A stretch of DNA of 64,000 nucleotides from Cytobacillus oceanisediminis (GTDB lineage Bacteria; Bacillota; Bacilli; Bacillales; Cytobacillaceae): assembly GCF_022811925.1 (NCBI RefSeq), contig NZ_CP065511.1, forward strand, positions 4,395,501-4,459,500, written 5' to 3'. The notes below the pieces were generated by a model that saw only the letters and a program-made list of their open reading frames with translations, was not told the DNA's origin and ran no database searches. The translations under genes were made by a program, and so were the position numbers. The first letter of the stretch is position 1. Each line of letters begins with the position of its first letter. This document shows positions 25,294 to 33,254 of this stretch, in pieces.

Positions 25294-25347
25294 TCAGTTC
25301 CTTTTTTTACGGAATTTCAGGGTTAAAATTAAAATATGCAAAGACAT
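25294..25347 (-). CDS. Tiny YrzI-like peptide, 17 residues
   Basis: MSLHILILTLKFRKKRN, preceded by the strong site GGAGGTAAGG. It matches the first 15 residues of the YrzI-family protein encoded just upstream (MTLNILFLTVTIKKR) at the positions M-(S/T)-L-(N/H)-I-L-(x)-L-T-(x3)-(R/K)-K. It lacks the C-terminal half of YrzI, so it is either a trimmed paralogue or a decaying duplicate. Confidence 0.5.
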   Translation of the reverse strand: MSLHILILTLKFRKKRN

Positions 25348-25475
25348 GCACCTTACCTCCTAACCGGTTACAGCTTCGTTAGGTGGAATCTTTCTCCACC
25401 CAGAAAATTGCCTGACGTCCTTGTAAAATGTAAAACATTTAGCAAACCACCTTTCCTAATTTTCTATCACTGAAA

Positions 25476-25616
25476 TTAAAATGGACGGTAAATAGAGAAT
25501 TGACGATCACGGTTTTGATCGATAATTTTTTTAGCCATTTGTTCGCGAACAACATCTTCTGCTGATAATTGACGTTTTTTTATTGTGACTGTCAAAAATA
25601 ATATATTTAATGTCAT
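25476..25616 (-). CDS. yrzI: YrzI family small protein
   Basis: A 46-residue protein starting MTLNILFLTVTIKKRQLSAE, the typical opening of the YrzI family, with a charged C-terminus. Start ATG 25616 follows GAGGAGGTGG; a longer in-frame reading from 25739 runs through two hairpin terminators and is not credible. Function unknown. The N-terminal hydrophobic strand plus KKR suggests membrane association. It lies among other tiny ORFs on the same strand. Confidence 0.8.
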   Translation of the reverse strand: MTLNILFLTVTIKKRQLSAEDVVREQMAKKIIDQNRDRQFSIYRPF

Positions 25617-25657
25617 TAGATATTCCACCTCCTCTTTCATATCCGGCCTGAAGGCAC

Positions 25658-25742
25658 AAAAAAGCCGCAAAGAGATACACTCCCAGCGGCCTGGCCATAA
25701 GGCATAAAAAACCGCAGGGCACAATTCTCCCTGAGGCATGGA
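25658..25742 (-). terminator. Two tandem terminator-like hairpins ahead of yrzI
   Basis: On the minus strand CAGGG-agaattgtg-CCCTG-CGGTTTTTT is followed within 40 bases by GCCGC-(17-base loop)-GCGGC-TTTTTT. They lie between the 26-residue ORF at 25766-25846 and yrzI, so transcripts from upstream would stop before yrzI unless controlled. Confidence 0.6.
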
Positions 25743-25765
25743 TATGTAATGTCAATTAAGCAAAT

Positions 25766-25846
25766 CTAAGCGATCCATTCCATGTAGGTCGAATTCGTAA
25801 AATATTTATTTAGCTGTGCTTCTAATACAATTGCCTTTAACATCAT
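25766..25846 (-). CDS. Tiny 26-residue ORF ahead of tandem terminators
   Basis: MMLKAIVLEAQLNKYFTNST followed by YMEWIA. AAGGAGGTCG lies a few bases before the ATGATG start, a near-perfect ribosome binding site. Two terminator-like hairpins follow at 25658-25742. The layout (strong site, very short ORF, tandem hairpins) could be a leader peptide with attenuation or simply an independent small gene. No family recognised. Confidence 0.5.
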   Translation of the reverse strand: MMLKAIVLEAQLNKYFTNSTYMEWIA

Positions 25847-25958
25847 TTCATTCGACCTCCTTTTTAGAATTTTTCACTTACATTGGTAATTATATCCACG
25901 ATTATATAGTTTGTAAACCTTTTTTGATCATTTTTATTAAATTTTTTATTTTATAAAA

Positions 25959-25984
25959 AAAACGCCCGGAAATCCGGACGTTTA
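25959..25984 (-). terminator. Terminator after yrhC
   Basis: AAACGTCCGGA-TT-TCCGGGCGTTT followed by TTTTT on the minus strand. Confidence 0.85.
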
Positions 25985-25991
25985 ATTTTAA

Positions 25992-26252
25992 TTATTTCCT
26001 CATTAGGTATTCCTGGCCTTTATCCGTTTCATTCAATTTACTTCTGCATCGTTTTGAAAGGATAAAGAAAAGGATTGAGCCAAAGAGGAAAGCTGAAGAA
26101 GATCCAGCCATTATATATAAATCAGAAACTGCATTTGCAGTGTCAGGGATAATCAAACCAATGTAAAAAAATGATCCGACAGCAAGCATAGAAATTGCAA
26201 AACGCTTGAAATCCACCATTTTTTCAAATAAATGCTTTGCTTCATTCTTCAT
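25992..26252 (-). CDS. yrhC: YrhC-like membrane protein
   Basis: An 86-residue protein with two membrane segments (about residues 16-34, FAISMLAVGSFFYIGLIIP, and 45-66) and the N-terminal block LFEKMVDFKRFA seen in the YrhC family. Function unknown. In B. subtilis yrhC ends the mtnN-mccA-mccB-yrhC operon. Here it follows mtnN without mccA and mccB between them, separated by a terminator and a repeat fragment, so it is probably transcribed alone. Confidence 0.8.
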   Translation of the reverse strand: MKNEAKHLFEKMVDFKRFAISMLAVGSFFYIGLIIPDTANAVSDLYIMAGSSSAFLFGSILFFILSKRCRSKLNETDKGQEYLMRK

Positions 26253-26368
26253 TTATTATCACCTTCTATGGAATAGGTCTTATTAAAGAATATAATCCTA
26301 CTTTAACATATATGTCAGATGCGAAGGTGATGTAAATAATGTAAGCGAGGGAAAAACCTCCAAATTAG

Positions 26369-26396
26369 AAAAGCGGAAGGCGCCTGAAGCTAGACA
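26369..26396. repeat. Minimal copy of the AAAAGCGGAAG repeat
   Basis: AAAAGCGGAAGGCGCCTGAA then GCTAGACA: the two ends of the 237-bp element at 23633-23869 joined without the interior. Confidence 0.5.
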
Positions 26397-26437
26397 GTTA
26401 TCGAAGTTCAAACATATAGATTCTGATAATACGAAAA

Positions 26438-26464
26438 GACGGCTTCCCATGATGAAAAGCCGCC
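26438..26464 (-). terminator. Terminator after mtnN
   Basis: GGCGGCTT-(10-base loop)-AAGCCGTC followed by TTTTCG on the minus strand, 20 bases after the stop. Confidence 0.75.
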
Positions 26465-26483
26465 AAAACGCCGTTATCTTTTA

Positions 26484-27182
26484 TTACTGCTTTAGGGCAT
26501 CCACAATCTTCATTACCAGCGTAGCGGAATGAAGTGCCGCCTTCTCCAAAAATTGCTCAAATGAAACATCGGATTCTTTTCCAGCAATATCAGAGAGTGC
26601 ACGAATGATAACAAAAGGAGTCTGAAATTGATGAGCAACCTGTGCCACCGCCGCTGCTTCCATTTCTACTGCCTGCAAATCTGTAAATTTATCACGGATA
26701 TAATCCACTCTTGCCGGATCATTCATGAAGGAATCACCTGTTGCAATTAGCCCTCTGACAACCTGGATATCCCCGATTTCCTTTGCACACGCTTCAGCGA
26801 TCTGCACCAGACTGCCATCTGCTTCAAAAGCAGGCGGCAATTGCGGCACCTGGCCATATTCGTAGCCAAAAGCGGTAACGTCTACATCATGATGCCTAAC
26901 CTCTGTTGAGATTACCGTATCGCCCACATTCAGTTCAGGATTAAAGCCTCCAGCAGAACCGGTATTGATTACATAATCCGGCTTATATCTCTCCAAAAGA
27001 ATAGCAGTAGACATGGCTGCGTTTACTTTACCTATTCCTGAACGGAGAAGCACAACGTCCGCGCTATTCATTTTACCTGCTGTAAACTCGCATCCGGCGA
27101 TGGTTTCCTGGTGCCTGTCTTCTATTTTATCTCTAAGTAAAGTAACTTCCTCTTCCATTGCTCCAATAATAGCTATTTTCAT
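26484..27182 (-). CDS. mtnN: 5'-methylthioadenosine/S-adenosylhomocysteine nucleosidase
   Basis: A 232-residue nucleosidase. The N-terminus [12 protein letters not shown], with the catalytic-site glutamate, the NTGSAGG turn (about residues 75-81) and the VEMEAAAVA block (about 170-178) with the ribose-binding glutamate are typical. It splits methylthioadenosine and S-adenosylhomocysteine to adenine and thio-sugars, clearing SAM by-products and feeding methionine salvage and LuxS. The ATG has AAGAGG upstream. In B. subtilis it is co-transcribed with yrrT and mccAB; those genes are not next to it here. Confidence 0.96.
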   Translation of the reverse strand: MKIAIIGAMEEEVTLLRDKIEDRHQETIAGCEFTAGKMNSADVVLLRSGIGKVNAAMSTAILLERYKPDYVINTGSAGGFNPELNVGDTVISTEVRHHDVDVTAFGYEYGQVPQLPPAFEADGSLVQIAEACAKEIGDIQVVRGLIATGDSFMNDPARVDYIRDKFTDLQAVEMEAAAVAQVAHQFQTPFVIIRALSDIAGKESDVSFEQFLEKAALHSATLVMKIVDALKQ

Positions 27183-27404
27183 TATAAAACCTCTTTCTCA
27201 TTTTTCTAATCTTTTGATTGCATTCATCAGTATTAGAATGCCCATATGCAGTATCCAAACTCTATTCTACCATCATAGACGGGATGTTTACCATATTCGA
27301 AAATCTATCGATATATACCCCTATCCAGATTTGAAAGTTGCCAGACTAAAATGCACCCCATAAAATAAATATTGTAAAACAGTATTGAAAGGAAGGGAAT
27401 CACA

Positions 27405-27611
27405 ATGAATTTTCAGTTTGATTTGATAGAAGATAAGGTTGAGTTCTATGAGGCTCCTGATTTAAAAGAGCTTGAAAAGAAAATAAATGCGCAGATTGAG
27501 CATAATAAAGCAATTCTTTTAACCGTCCATCACGTTTCCCATCAAATGCATCTCGATGAGAATGGGAGAACGTATTACTCGGCAGTGGTGCACTTTAAGG
27601 CAAAAAAATAA
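27405..27611 (+). CDS. yrzA: YrzA-like DUF2536 family protein
   Basis: A 68-residue protein, MNFQFDLIEDKVEFYEAPDL onward, ending HFKAKK. It fits the DUF2536 family (B. subtilis YrzA, as I recall), and the neighbourhood of yrrS and mtnN agrees. No function is known. AGGAAGGG precedes the ATG. It is on the plus strand between minus-strand mtnN and yrrS, and ends at a shared terminator. Confidence 0.75.
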   Translation: MNFQFDLIEDKVEFYEAPDLKELEKKINAQIEHNKAILLTVHHVSHQMHLDENGRTYYSAVVHFKAKK

Positions 27612-27633
27612 GGACGCCACTGGCGTCCTTATT
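27607..27633. terminator. Bidirectional terminator between yrzA and yrrS
   Basis: AATAAGGACGCCA-CT-GGCGTCCTTATT with A and T runs on the two sides. Confidence 0.85.
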
Positions 27634-27639
27634 ACCTAA

Positions 27640-28308
27640 TTAATTTATTTCATTTAAAACTTCCACTTTGGATGGCTTCCAGCCTTCTCCGTCAACCCAG
27701 TCAATATAGACTCGGTACTTTTCGCTTTGATCTTTTGTGGAAATTGTCCCAACAGAGCTGTTTGGCCCATTATTGCCAAGGAACCAAACAGTCATATTGC
27801 CCTGTTCAATACCTGTAGCATATTGAATGGCACTGAGCATTTCCTGCCAATCCACATGATTTTGATCGTAGACAGCAGTATGTTCTCCGGACTGAGATGT
27901 GCCGACTGGTTTCCATGCTGGATTTTCAATCGTTTTTTCAACATCAGGCCCGCTTCCGCCTTCTGTTACGACTTGTTCTTTATCTTCTTCTGATTCCTCT
28001 TCCGCTTCATTTTCTTCTGCCTCTTTTTCTTCCTCTTCGGAATCATTATCTATATTCTCGTCCTCTTTATCCTTCTCCACGTCATTGCCCTGGTCTTCCT
28101 GGTTATTCTCATTTTGTTTCGATTCATTCTCAGATGCTGTCTGTTCATCAGCAGGCAGTGCCTGGTCATTATTTCCGCCAAAGAATATTTTGGCAGAGAC
28201 AAAAATAATCAAGACGATAACAAGTGCAATAAGACTATTTAAAACGATATTTGTTTTTTTTCTTTTTTCCCGTTTTCCAAAACGGGATTCTCTGCTATTT
28301 CCTTTCAA
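27640..28308 (-). CDS. yrrS: YrrS-like single-pass membrane protein (DUF1510)
   Basis: A 222-residue protein. A basic N-terminus (RESRFGKREKRKK) precedes one membrane segment (about residues 22-46), a long Glu/Asp/Asn-rich low-complexity linker (about 50-110) and a compact C-terminal domain of the DUF1510 type (about 130-222, with NMTVWFLGNNGPNSS). The start is TTG 28308 with GGGGAGGAG upstream. In B. subtilis yrrS sits next to pbpI (yrrR) and both are forespore-expressed. Here a 426-base gap with a repeat lies between them, so co-transcription is uncertain. Confidence 0.85.
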   Translation of the reverse strand: MKGNSRESRFGKREKRKKTNIVLNSLIALVIVLIIFVSAKIFFGGNNDQALPADEQTASENESKQNENNQEDQGNDVEKDKEDENIDNDSEEEEKEAEENEAEEESEEDKEQVVTEGGSGPDVEKTIENPAWKPVGTSQSGEHTAVYDQNHVDWQEMLSAIQYATGIEQGNMTVWFLGNNGPNSSVGTISTKDQSEKYRVYIDWVDGEGWKPSKVEVLNEIN

Positions 28309-28405
28309 GGCTTTCTCCTCCCCAATCTGTCAGGATTACAAGTAAATATCAAAAGGATCTGTTTGATATACTAATATAATATTATTTTTACTTATAATTC
28401 AGTCC

Positions 28406-28528
28406 GTTGATTTCCGCTACAGGCACTTGCTTTCCGCGGGGAGTGCTGCGAGCCTCCTCGGCTTTGCCTGTGGGGTCTCGCATTCCCTCACTTCCCGCAG
28501 GAGTCAAGTGCCCTCCGCTCCAATCAAC
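28406..28528. repeat. 123-bp palindromic repeat, copy 1
   Basis: Bounded by GTTGATT and AATCAAC. Inner inverted pairs are CACTTG/CAAGTG and CCGCGGGG/CCCGCAGG, with the GC-rich core GCCTCCTCGGCTTTGCCTGT. A close copy with the same ends is at 47818-47941. It fills the middle of the pbpI-yrrS gap (28309-28734); the rest of the gap shows no gene. I recall this sequence as a common intergenic repeat in Bacillus relatives. Confidence 0.85.
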
Positions 28529-28734
28529 TCAGTGCATAAACTTTATGCATAAAATCTACATACGTTGAAAGAATCAATATTAAAAAAATGAGGATTACTT
28601 TACCCAAACAGCGGCTGTCAACATTCTAACATGGAATCAGGTTATCTTAAAAGAAATAACCTATGGACTCAGGTACTGCCAGCAATTAAATGGACGACGT
28701 CAGCATGCGGAAAGTTACACTATACCATATTTGT

Positions 28735-30525
28735 TTAAGAGTCTGCAGAGTCAGATGGAGGATTTTCTTTTTTATGATTATTGTTATAGATTTCTTTCAC
28801 AATATCAGCAAAAAGCGGATTTACCCCTCCTGTGTCTTCAGTAACTTCCAGGTTTACCGCTACAAGGGCATATTTTGGATTTTTATAAGGGAAATAACCA
28901 GCAAACCATTTATTGTGAAGCTGTTTTCCATCTGCCATTATGCCTGTTTCTGCAGTGCCCGATTTACCTGCAGTTTCGTATGGAAGTTCTTTAAACCAGC
29001 GGCCGGTCCCTTCTTCATTTATTACTACTTCCCTAAGCAGCCTTTGAAGCTTCATAGCAGTAAAAGGGGCAATTATATCTCCCAGCTTCTGCTTCTTGAA
29101 CTCTATAAGAGATGAACTGTTTCTATATTCTATTTCAGAAGCAACCCGGACCATTTCTTTTTCGCCTCCTCTTGCTATAGTTGCCATCATGTTGGCAACA
29201 GCAAGTGGAGTGGCTCTCACTTCATGCTGTCCGATCCCTGTCAGGCCTGCAAAATTACTGTCTTTTTTTGCATCTTCAGACAAAAATACACGTCCTTTTT
29301 CTTCATCTTGAAGCTGTTTGAAATCATTAAAATGATAAATATCCCCCTGCCAGCTCACAGGACCGATTAATGAAAGCTTTTCTGCATACTCCTCAAGGAG
29401 ATCCGGGTTAATATCTTTTAGCTCCTTAGCAATGGAAGCAAATGTATTATTGCAGCTTCTGGCAAAGCTATCATTAAAATTCAGCATCCCATGCTGGTAT
29501 TTAAGATCGGGCTCCCCGTTTATTTTCCTGCTGCAGTCAAATTGCCTTTGCGGATCGTCCAGACCATGATCAATTGCCGCGGCTGCCACCACAGTTTTAA
29601 AAACCGATCCCATAATTTGCTGTTTAATCATATGATTAACCGTCCCGCGGCTTTCTTCATCAAAAGGATTATCTTTATTAATGGATGGACGTGACACCAT
29701 TGCCAAAACCGAATTAGTCTCTATATCAAGGAGGACAACTCCGCCTTTTTTAATCCCATGCTGATCAGCCAATTTTTCGGCCATCATCTGCAAATCATAG
29801 TCCAAAGTGGTTTTAATATTGACCGGATAAAAGGGGTTTGCTGGCTCAACATATTTTACATCAATCCCAAACAGCGGTCCGCCTGTCCCATCCACATGAT
29901 ATACAAGTTTTGATGCCCCTTCAGGAAGCAGAAACTCATCAAAGCTTTTCTCCATGCCGGTAATGCCGATCATTGTGTCAGAAGACAGATCTTTGTCCGG
30001 ATACCTTTCATTTAAAACGTTCTGATTTTGTCCGGTAATTCCAATTAGCTGAGCTGCTGGTTTCTCAGAACGTCTGTATTTCTTCTCAACAGCAAAGACA
30101 CCCGGAATTTTCAATGCATTGATATCTTCCATCTGATCGAATGACAGCTGTATTGGCTCTGGGGTTCCAAAGGCAAACGGTTCTTTTGCATTCTCAACTG
30201 AATGTCGCAAAGAATACTCCGAAGCACCCGTAATTTCAGATATCTTCTTTATATCCCACTCCATTTTTGCAAGGAAGGGGAATAATATAAGAACAGATTT
30301 ATTTTCAAATGTCATTGGATTTCCGCTGCGATCCAGGAAATTCCCTCTCCCGGCATCAATAATCATCTCCTGGGACCGCTGACGGACACTCGCTTCCAAT
30401 AGATTGATTTCTCTGCCTGTAAAATGATCTGTTGAAACAAGCTGCAGCTGTATCAGTCTGCCCATAAGAAAACAAAGGATCATGAAACTAACGATAAGCC
30501 AGCCAACTGCTCTTTTTCTCCACAT
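28735..30525 (-). CDS. pbpI: Class B penicillin-binding protein PbpI (PBP4b)
   Basis: A 596-residue transpeptidase. An N-terminal membrane anchor (about residues 8-28) is followed by the PBP dimerisation domain and the transpeptidase domain with SVFK (307-310), SCN (in RSCNNTF) and KSGT near 520, the three active-site motifs. It cross-links peptidoglycan outside the membrane. Place between yrrS and greA matches B. subtilis pbpI (yrrR), which is sporulation-linked. Start ATG 30525 has GAGGTG 8 bases upstream, and that site lies inside the terminator hairpin of greA (see findings). Confidence 0.92.
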   Translation of the reverse strand: MWRKRAVGWLIVSFMILCFLMGRLIQLQLVSTDHFTGREINLLEASVRQRSQEMIIDAGRGNFLDRSGNPMTFENKSVLILFPFLAKMEWDIKKISEITGASEYSLRHSVENAKEPFAFGTPEPIQLSFDQMEDINALKIPGVFAVEKKYRRSEKPAAQLIGITGQNQNVLNERYPDKDLSSDTMIGITGMEKSFDEFLLPEGASKLVYHVDGTGGPLFGIDVKYVEPANPFYPVNIKTTLDYDLQMMAEKLADQHGIKKGGVVLLDIETNSVLAMVSRPSINKDNPFDEESRGTVNHMIKQQIMGSVFKTVVAAAAIDHGLDDPQRQFDCSRKINGEPDLKYQHGMLNFNDSFARSCNNTFASIAKELKDINPDLLEEYAEKLSLIGPVSWQGDIYHFNDFKQLQDEEKGRVFLSEDAKKDSNFAGLTGIGQHEVRATPLAVANMMATIARGGEKEMVRVASEIEYRNSSSLIEFKKQKLGDIIAPFTAMKLQRLLREVVINEEGTGRWFKELPYETAGKSGTAETGIMADGKQLHNKWFAGYFPYKNPKYALVAVNLEVTEDTGGVNPLFADIVKEIYNNNHKKENPPSDSADS

Positions 30526-30526
30526 A

Positions 30527-30560
30527 AAAAAAACACCTCGTCAAAAGTCTTGACGAGGTT
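30527..30560 (-). terminator. greA terminator that contains the pbpI ribosome binding site
   Basis: On the minus strand AACCTCGTCAA-gactt-TTGACGAGGTG is followed by eight T and directly by the pbpI ATG. The stem ends 24 bases after the greA stop. The 3' arm GAGGTG is the only good ribosome binding site for pbpI. Confidence 0.85.
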
Positions 30561-30583
30561 TTCTGATTTCAAACCAGCTATTA

Positions 30584-31060
30584 TTATTTAATGGAAACAA
30601 TGCGTACGTTCATTTCTCCACCAGGAGTCTGAACAGTCACTTCGTCTCCAACTGTACGGCCAATCAGGCTTTTTGCAATAGGGGAATCATTTGAGATTTT
30701 TCCTTCAAAAGGATCTGCCTCTGCACTTCCCACGATGGTGTAAGTTTCTTCGTCTCCATCTGGAAGCTCTACGAAAGTAACGGAACGGCCAAGCCCCACA
30801 ATATCTCCGGCCATTTCTTCCTCTTGGATTATCTTTGCATTGCGGATCATATTTTCAAGAGTGGTAATCCGGCCCTCAACAAATGCCTGCTCTTCTTTCG
30901 CTGAATCATATTCTGAGTTCTCGGAAAGATCTCCGAAGCTTCTTGCGATTTTTATACGTTCAACCACTTCTTTGCGTTTAACCGATTTTAAATATTCAAG
31001 TTCCTGCTCAAGTTTTTCTTTACCTGCTTGTGTCATTGGGAAAACCTTTTCTGTAGCCAA
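30584..31060 (-). CDS. greA: Transcription elongation factor GreA
   Basis: A 158-residue protein. The N-terminal coiled coil (about residues 13-75) with the acidic tip [10 protein letters not shown] and the C-terminal FKBP-like domain ([17 protein letters not shown]) are diagnostic. It enters the RNA polymerase secondary channel and stimulates cleavage of backtracked RNA. I set the start at TTG 31060, giving [13 protein letters not shown] as in B. subtilis GreA, with AAGGAG 8 bases upstream; the in-frame GTG at 31069 overlaps that site. Confidence 0.96.
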   Translation of the reverse strand: MATEKVFPMTQAGKEKLEQELEYLKSVKRKEVVERIKIARSFGDLSENSEYDSAKEEQAFVEGRITTLENMIRNAKIIQEEEMAGDIVGLGRSVTFVELPDGDEETYTIVGSAEADPFEGKISNDSPIAKSLIGRTVGDEVTVQTPGGEMNVRIVSIK

Positions 31061-31153
31061 AACCTTCACTCCTTCGAATTACACATTCTTTAAAAAGTAT
31101 GTGTTCTATAATGTATGTACTTCTTTTTATCATATTTTTAGGAAAATGAACAG

Positions 31154-31182
31154 GAGCGCGTCCTTTGTTAAAGGGCGCGCAG
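31154..31182. terminator. Possible terminator between udk and greA
   Basis: GCGCGTCCTTT-GTT-AAAGGGCGCGC is a strong stem but has only a poor T run in the minus direction. The rest of the 31061-31311 gap shows no gene. Confidence 0.4.
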
Positions 31183-31311
31183 ATCATCTTTTTATGTTGA
31201 CTGGCTCAAGAAGATTTTGACTGACGGCCTAAAGCTAGAATCAGCATCGGATCTTAACACAGCCATTCGGTAAAAGGATAAGTCCTATAGAACATTTTCA
31301 ATGCTATTGTT

Positions 31312-31947
31312 TCATAAAAATGACTTTTGTTCAAGAATTGTTTGAATTTTTGTGACCATTAAATCGATGGCAACATAATTATGCCCGCCTTCTGGGATAA
31401 TGATGTCAGCATATCTTTTGGTCGGTTCAATAAATTGATTATGCATTGGCCGTACCACATTTACATATTGTTCTATGACTGAATCCATGGTGCGTCCCCG
31501 TTCTTTTATATCCCTGAATAAGCGGCGGATAATACGCAGGTCGGCATCCGTATCTACATATAATTTCATATCCATCAGATTACGGAGCCTCTCATCCTCA
31601 AGGATCAGAATGCCTTCTAAGATGATTACATCCTTTGGTTCGACTTCAATTACCTCTTCTGACCTTGTATGCATGGCATAATCATATACAGGCTTGTTAA
31701 TCGGTTCATATCTCAGCAGGCTTTCAATATGTTCAATTAGCAAATCGTTATCAAATGCTAGAGGATGGTCATAATTCGTTTTCAATCTTTCTTCAAAAGG
31801 CAGATGAGTCTGATCCTTATAATAATAGTCTTGTTCTATCATAAGGATTGAGTGCCCTTTGAAACGGTCATAGATCGCTTTGGTCACGCTCGTTTTACCT
31901 GAGCCGGAACCGCCGGCCACCCCAATTACAACGGGTTTGCGTTTCAT
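31312..31947 (-). CDS. udk: Uridine kinase
   Basis: A 211-residue P-loop kinase. The Walker A motif is [10 protein letters not shown] (residues 11-20), followed by the family blocks [10 protein letters not shown] and NYDHPLAFD and the LID region [13 protein letters not shown]. It phosphorylates uridine and cytidine with ATP or GTP for nucleoside salvage. It is 3 bases after trhP2, so it is part of the trmR-trhP1-trhP2-udk operon. Confidence 0.97.
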   Translation of the reverse strand: MKRKPVVIGVAGGSGSGKTSVTKAIYDRFKGHSILMIEQDYYYKDQTHLPFEERLKTNYDHPLAFDNDLLIEHIESLLRYEPINKPVYDYAMHTRSEEVIEVEPKDVIILEGILILEDERLRNLMDMKLYVDTDADLRIIRRLFRDIKERGRTMDSVIEQYVNVVRPMHNQFIEPTKRYADIIIPEGGHNYVAIDLMVTKIQTILEQKSFL

Positions 31948-31950
31948 TGA

Positions 31951-33219
31951 TTAGAGCTCCTTTCGCATCATGTTGTTAGGGTATACCGGCTTATCAACCT
32001 TAAATTGAACAATTTGAAGCGGATGGCGCGCTGCATCCAGCTCATTGCCTTTTTCATCCCATATTTTATCGATGACTTGTGTAAAATTATCAATTTCAGG
32101 ACCGAAGAATTCAACTTCCTCTCCAGGCTGAAATTTGTTTCTTTGCTGAAGGGTAACAATTTTTGTATCCTGATTGTATTCCAGTACAAGCCCGACGAAA
32201 TCGATATTCGTCTTTTTGCTATGATTTCCAAACATTTGCTCTTTATACCCAGGAACCCCTTCAAAGAAAGCGGGAGCTGTTTCGCGGTTTGCACATTTAT
32301 CAAGCTCTTCAAGCCATTCCTGCTTAATCTTGAAGTTATCTGGATCTGCACAATAGGCATCAATCACTTTACGGTAAACGCTGACTACTGTTGCAATGTA
32401 ATGAATGGATTTCATGCGTCCTTCTATTTTTAAGCTGTCGATTCCCAGTTCAATCATACGGGGAATTGATTCAATCAGCTTAAGATCTTTCGGACTCATT
32501 GCAAAAGGAGCAACTCCTTCACTGTATAAAGGAACTTCATTCTCGCCTTCAAGCTGGTATAAGTCATAATCCCAGCGGCAGGATTGACAGCAGCCGCCCC
32601 TGTTGGAATCACGGGCTGTCATATGATTGCTGAGTGTACAGCGTCCGGAGTAGGCAATACACATTGCCCCGTGGATGAAGGTTTCAATTTCAATGTCAAC
32701 CTTCTCCTTCATTTCTTTGATTTCCTCCGCACTTGTTTCACGGGCAAGGACGACACGCTCCAAGCCTTCTTCTTTCCAGAACTCGACTGCCTTCCAGTTG
32801 GATAGGGATTGCTGCGTGCTTAAATGGACTTCTATCTCCGGTGCAACACGCCGGCAGGTTTCAATGATAAGCGGATCTGCTACAATGATTCCTGCTACTC
32901 CTGCTTCTTTAAGGCCCAGCAAATACTCCTCAAGACCATCAATATTTTCGTTATGTGCGAAAATATTGGTTGTGACATAAATCTTAGCTCCGTATTTTTT
33001 GGCGAATTCCACGCCTTCTTTCATTTCTTCAAAAGTGAAGTTGCCTGCGTTCGAACGGAGGCCATATTCCTGTCCGCCGATGAACACGGCGTCTGCACCA
33101 TAGTGGACGGCAATCTTCAGCTTTTCAAGGTTTCCTGCCGGAGCAAGCAATTCAGGCTTCTTTACAATAACCCTTTTGCCGTTGACAATTTCGGAAATTT
33201 TCTCTTTTACAGCTGCCAT
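31951..33219 (-). CDS. trhP2: Peptidase U32-type tRNA 5-hydroxyuridine synthase subunit TrhP2 (YrrO)
   Basis: A 422-residue U32 protein. The N-terminal block KKPELLAPAGNLEKLKIA and GADAVFIGG (about residues 43-51) form the TIM-barrel opening. The central cysteine cluster (GRCTLSNHMTARDSNRGGCC then SCRWDY, about residues 190-216) fits the 4Fe-4S ligands of the family. In B. subtilis YrrN and YrrO are needed for prephenate-dependent hydroxylation of wobble uridine (ho5U34). The older annotation as collagenase-like protease is not supported. AAGGAGGAGG precedes the ATG. Confidence 0.95.
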   Translation of the reverse strand: MAAVKEKISEIVNGKRVIVKKPELLAPAGNLEKLKIAVHYGADAVFIGGQEYGLRSNAGNFTFEEMKEGVEFAKKYGAKIYVTTNIFAHNENIDGLEEYLLGLKEAGVAGIIVADPLIIETCRRVAPEIEVHLSTQQSLSNWKAVEFWKEEGLERVVLARETSAEEIKEMKEKVDIEIETFIHGAMCIAYSGRCTLSNHMTARDSNRGGCCQSCRWDYDLYQLEGENEVPLYSEGVAPFAMSPKDLKLIESIPRMIELGIDSLKIEGRMKSIHYIATVVSVYRKVIDAYCADPDNFKIKQEWLEELDKCANRETAPAFFEGVPGYKEQMFGNHSKKTNIDFVGLVLEYNQDTKIVTLQQRNKFQPGEEVEFFGPEIDNFTQVIDKIWDEKGNELDAARHPLQIVQFKVDKPVYPNNMMRKEL

Positions 33220-33254
33220 AAAGCTTCCTCCTCCTTCTTTTTTATATATTCAAA

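Noticed and set aside
25263..25382. Plus-strand ORF of about 39 codons starting GTG at 25263 behind GGAGAGGA
   Set aside because: The site is good, but the frame lies opposite the YrzI-like 17-codon ORF, whose sequence similarity to the neighbouring YrzI is stronger evidence; the plus-strand product resembles nothing.
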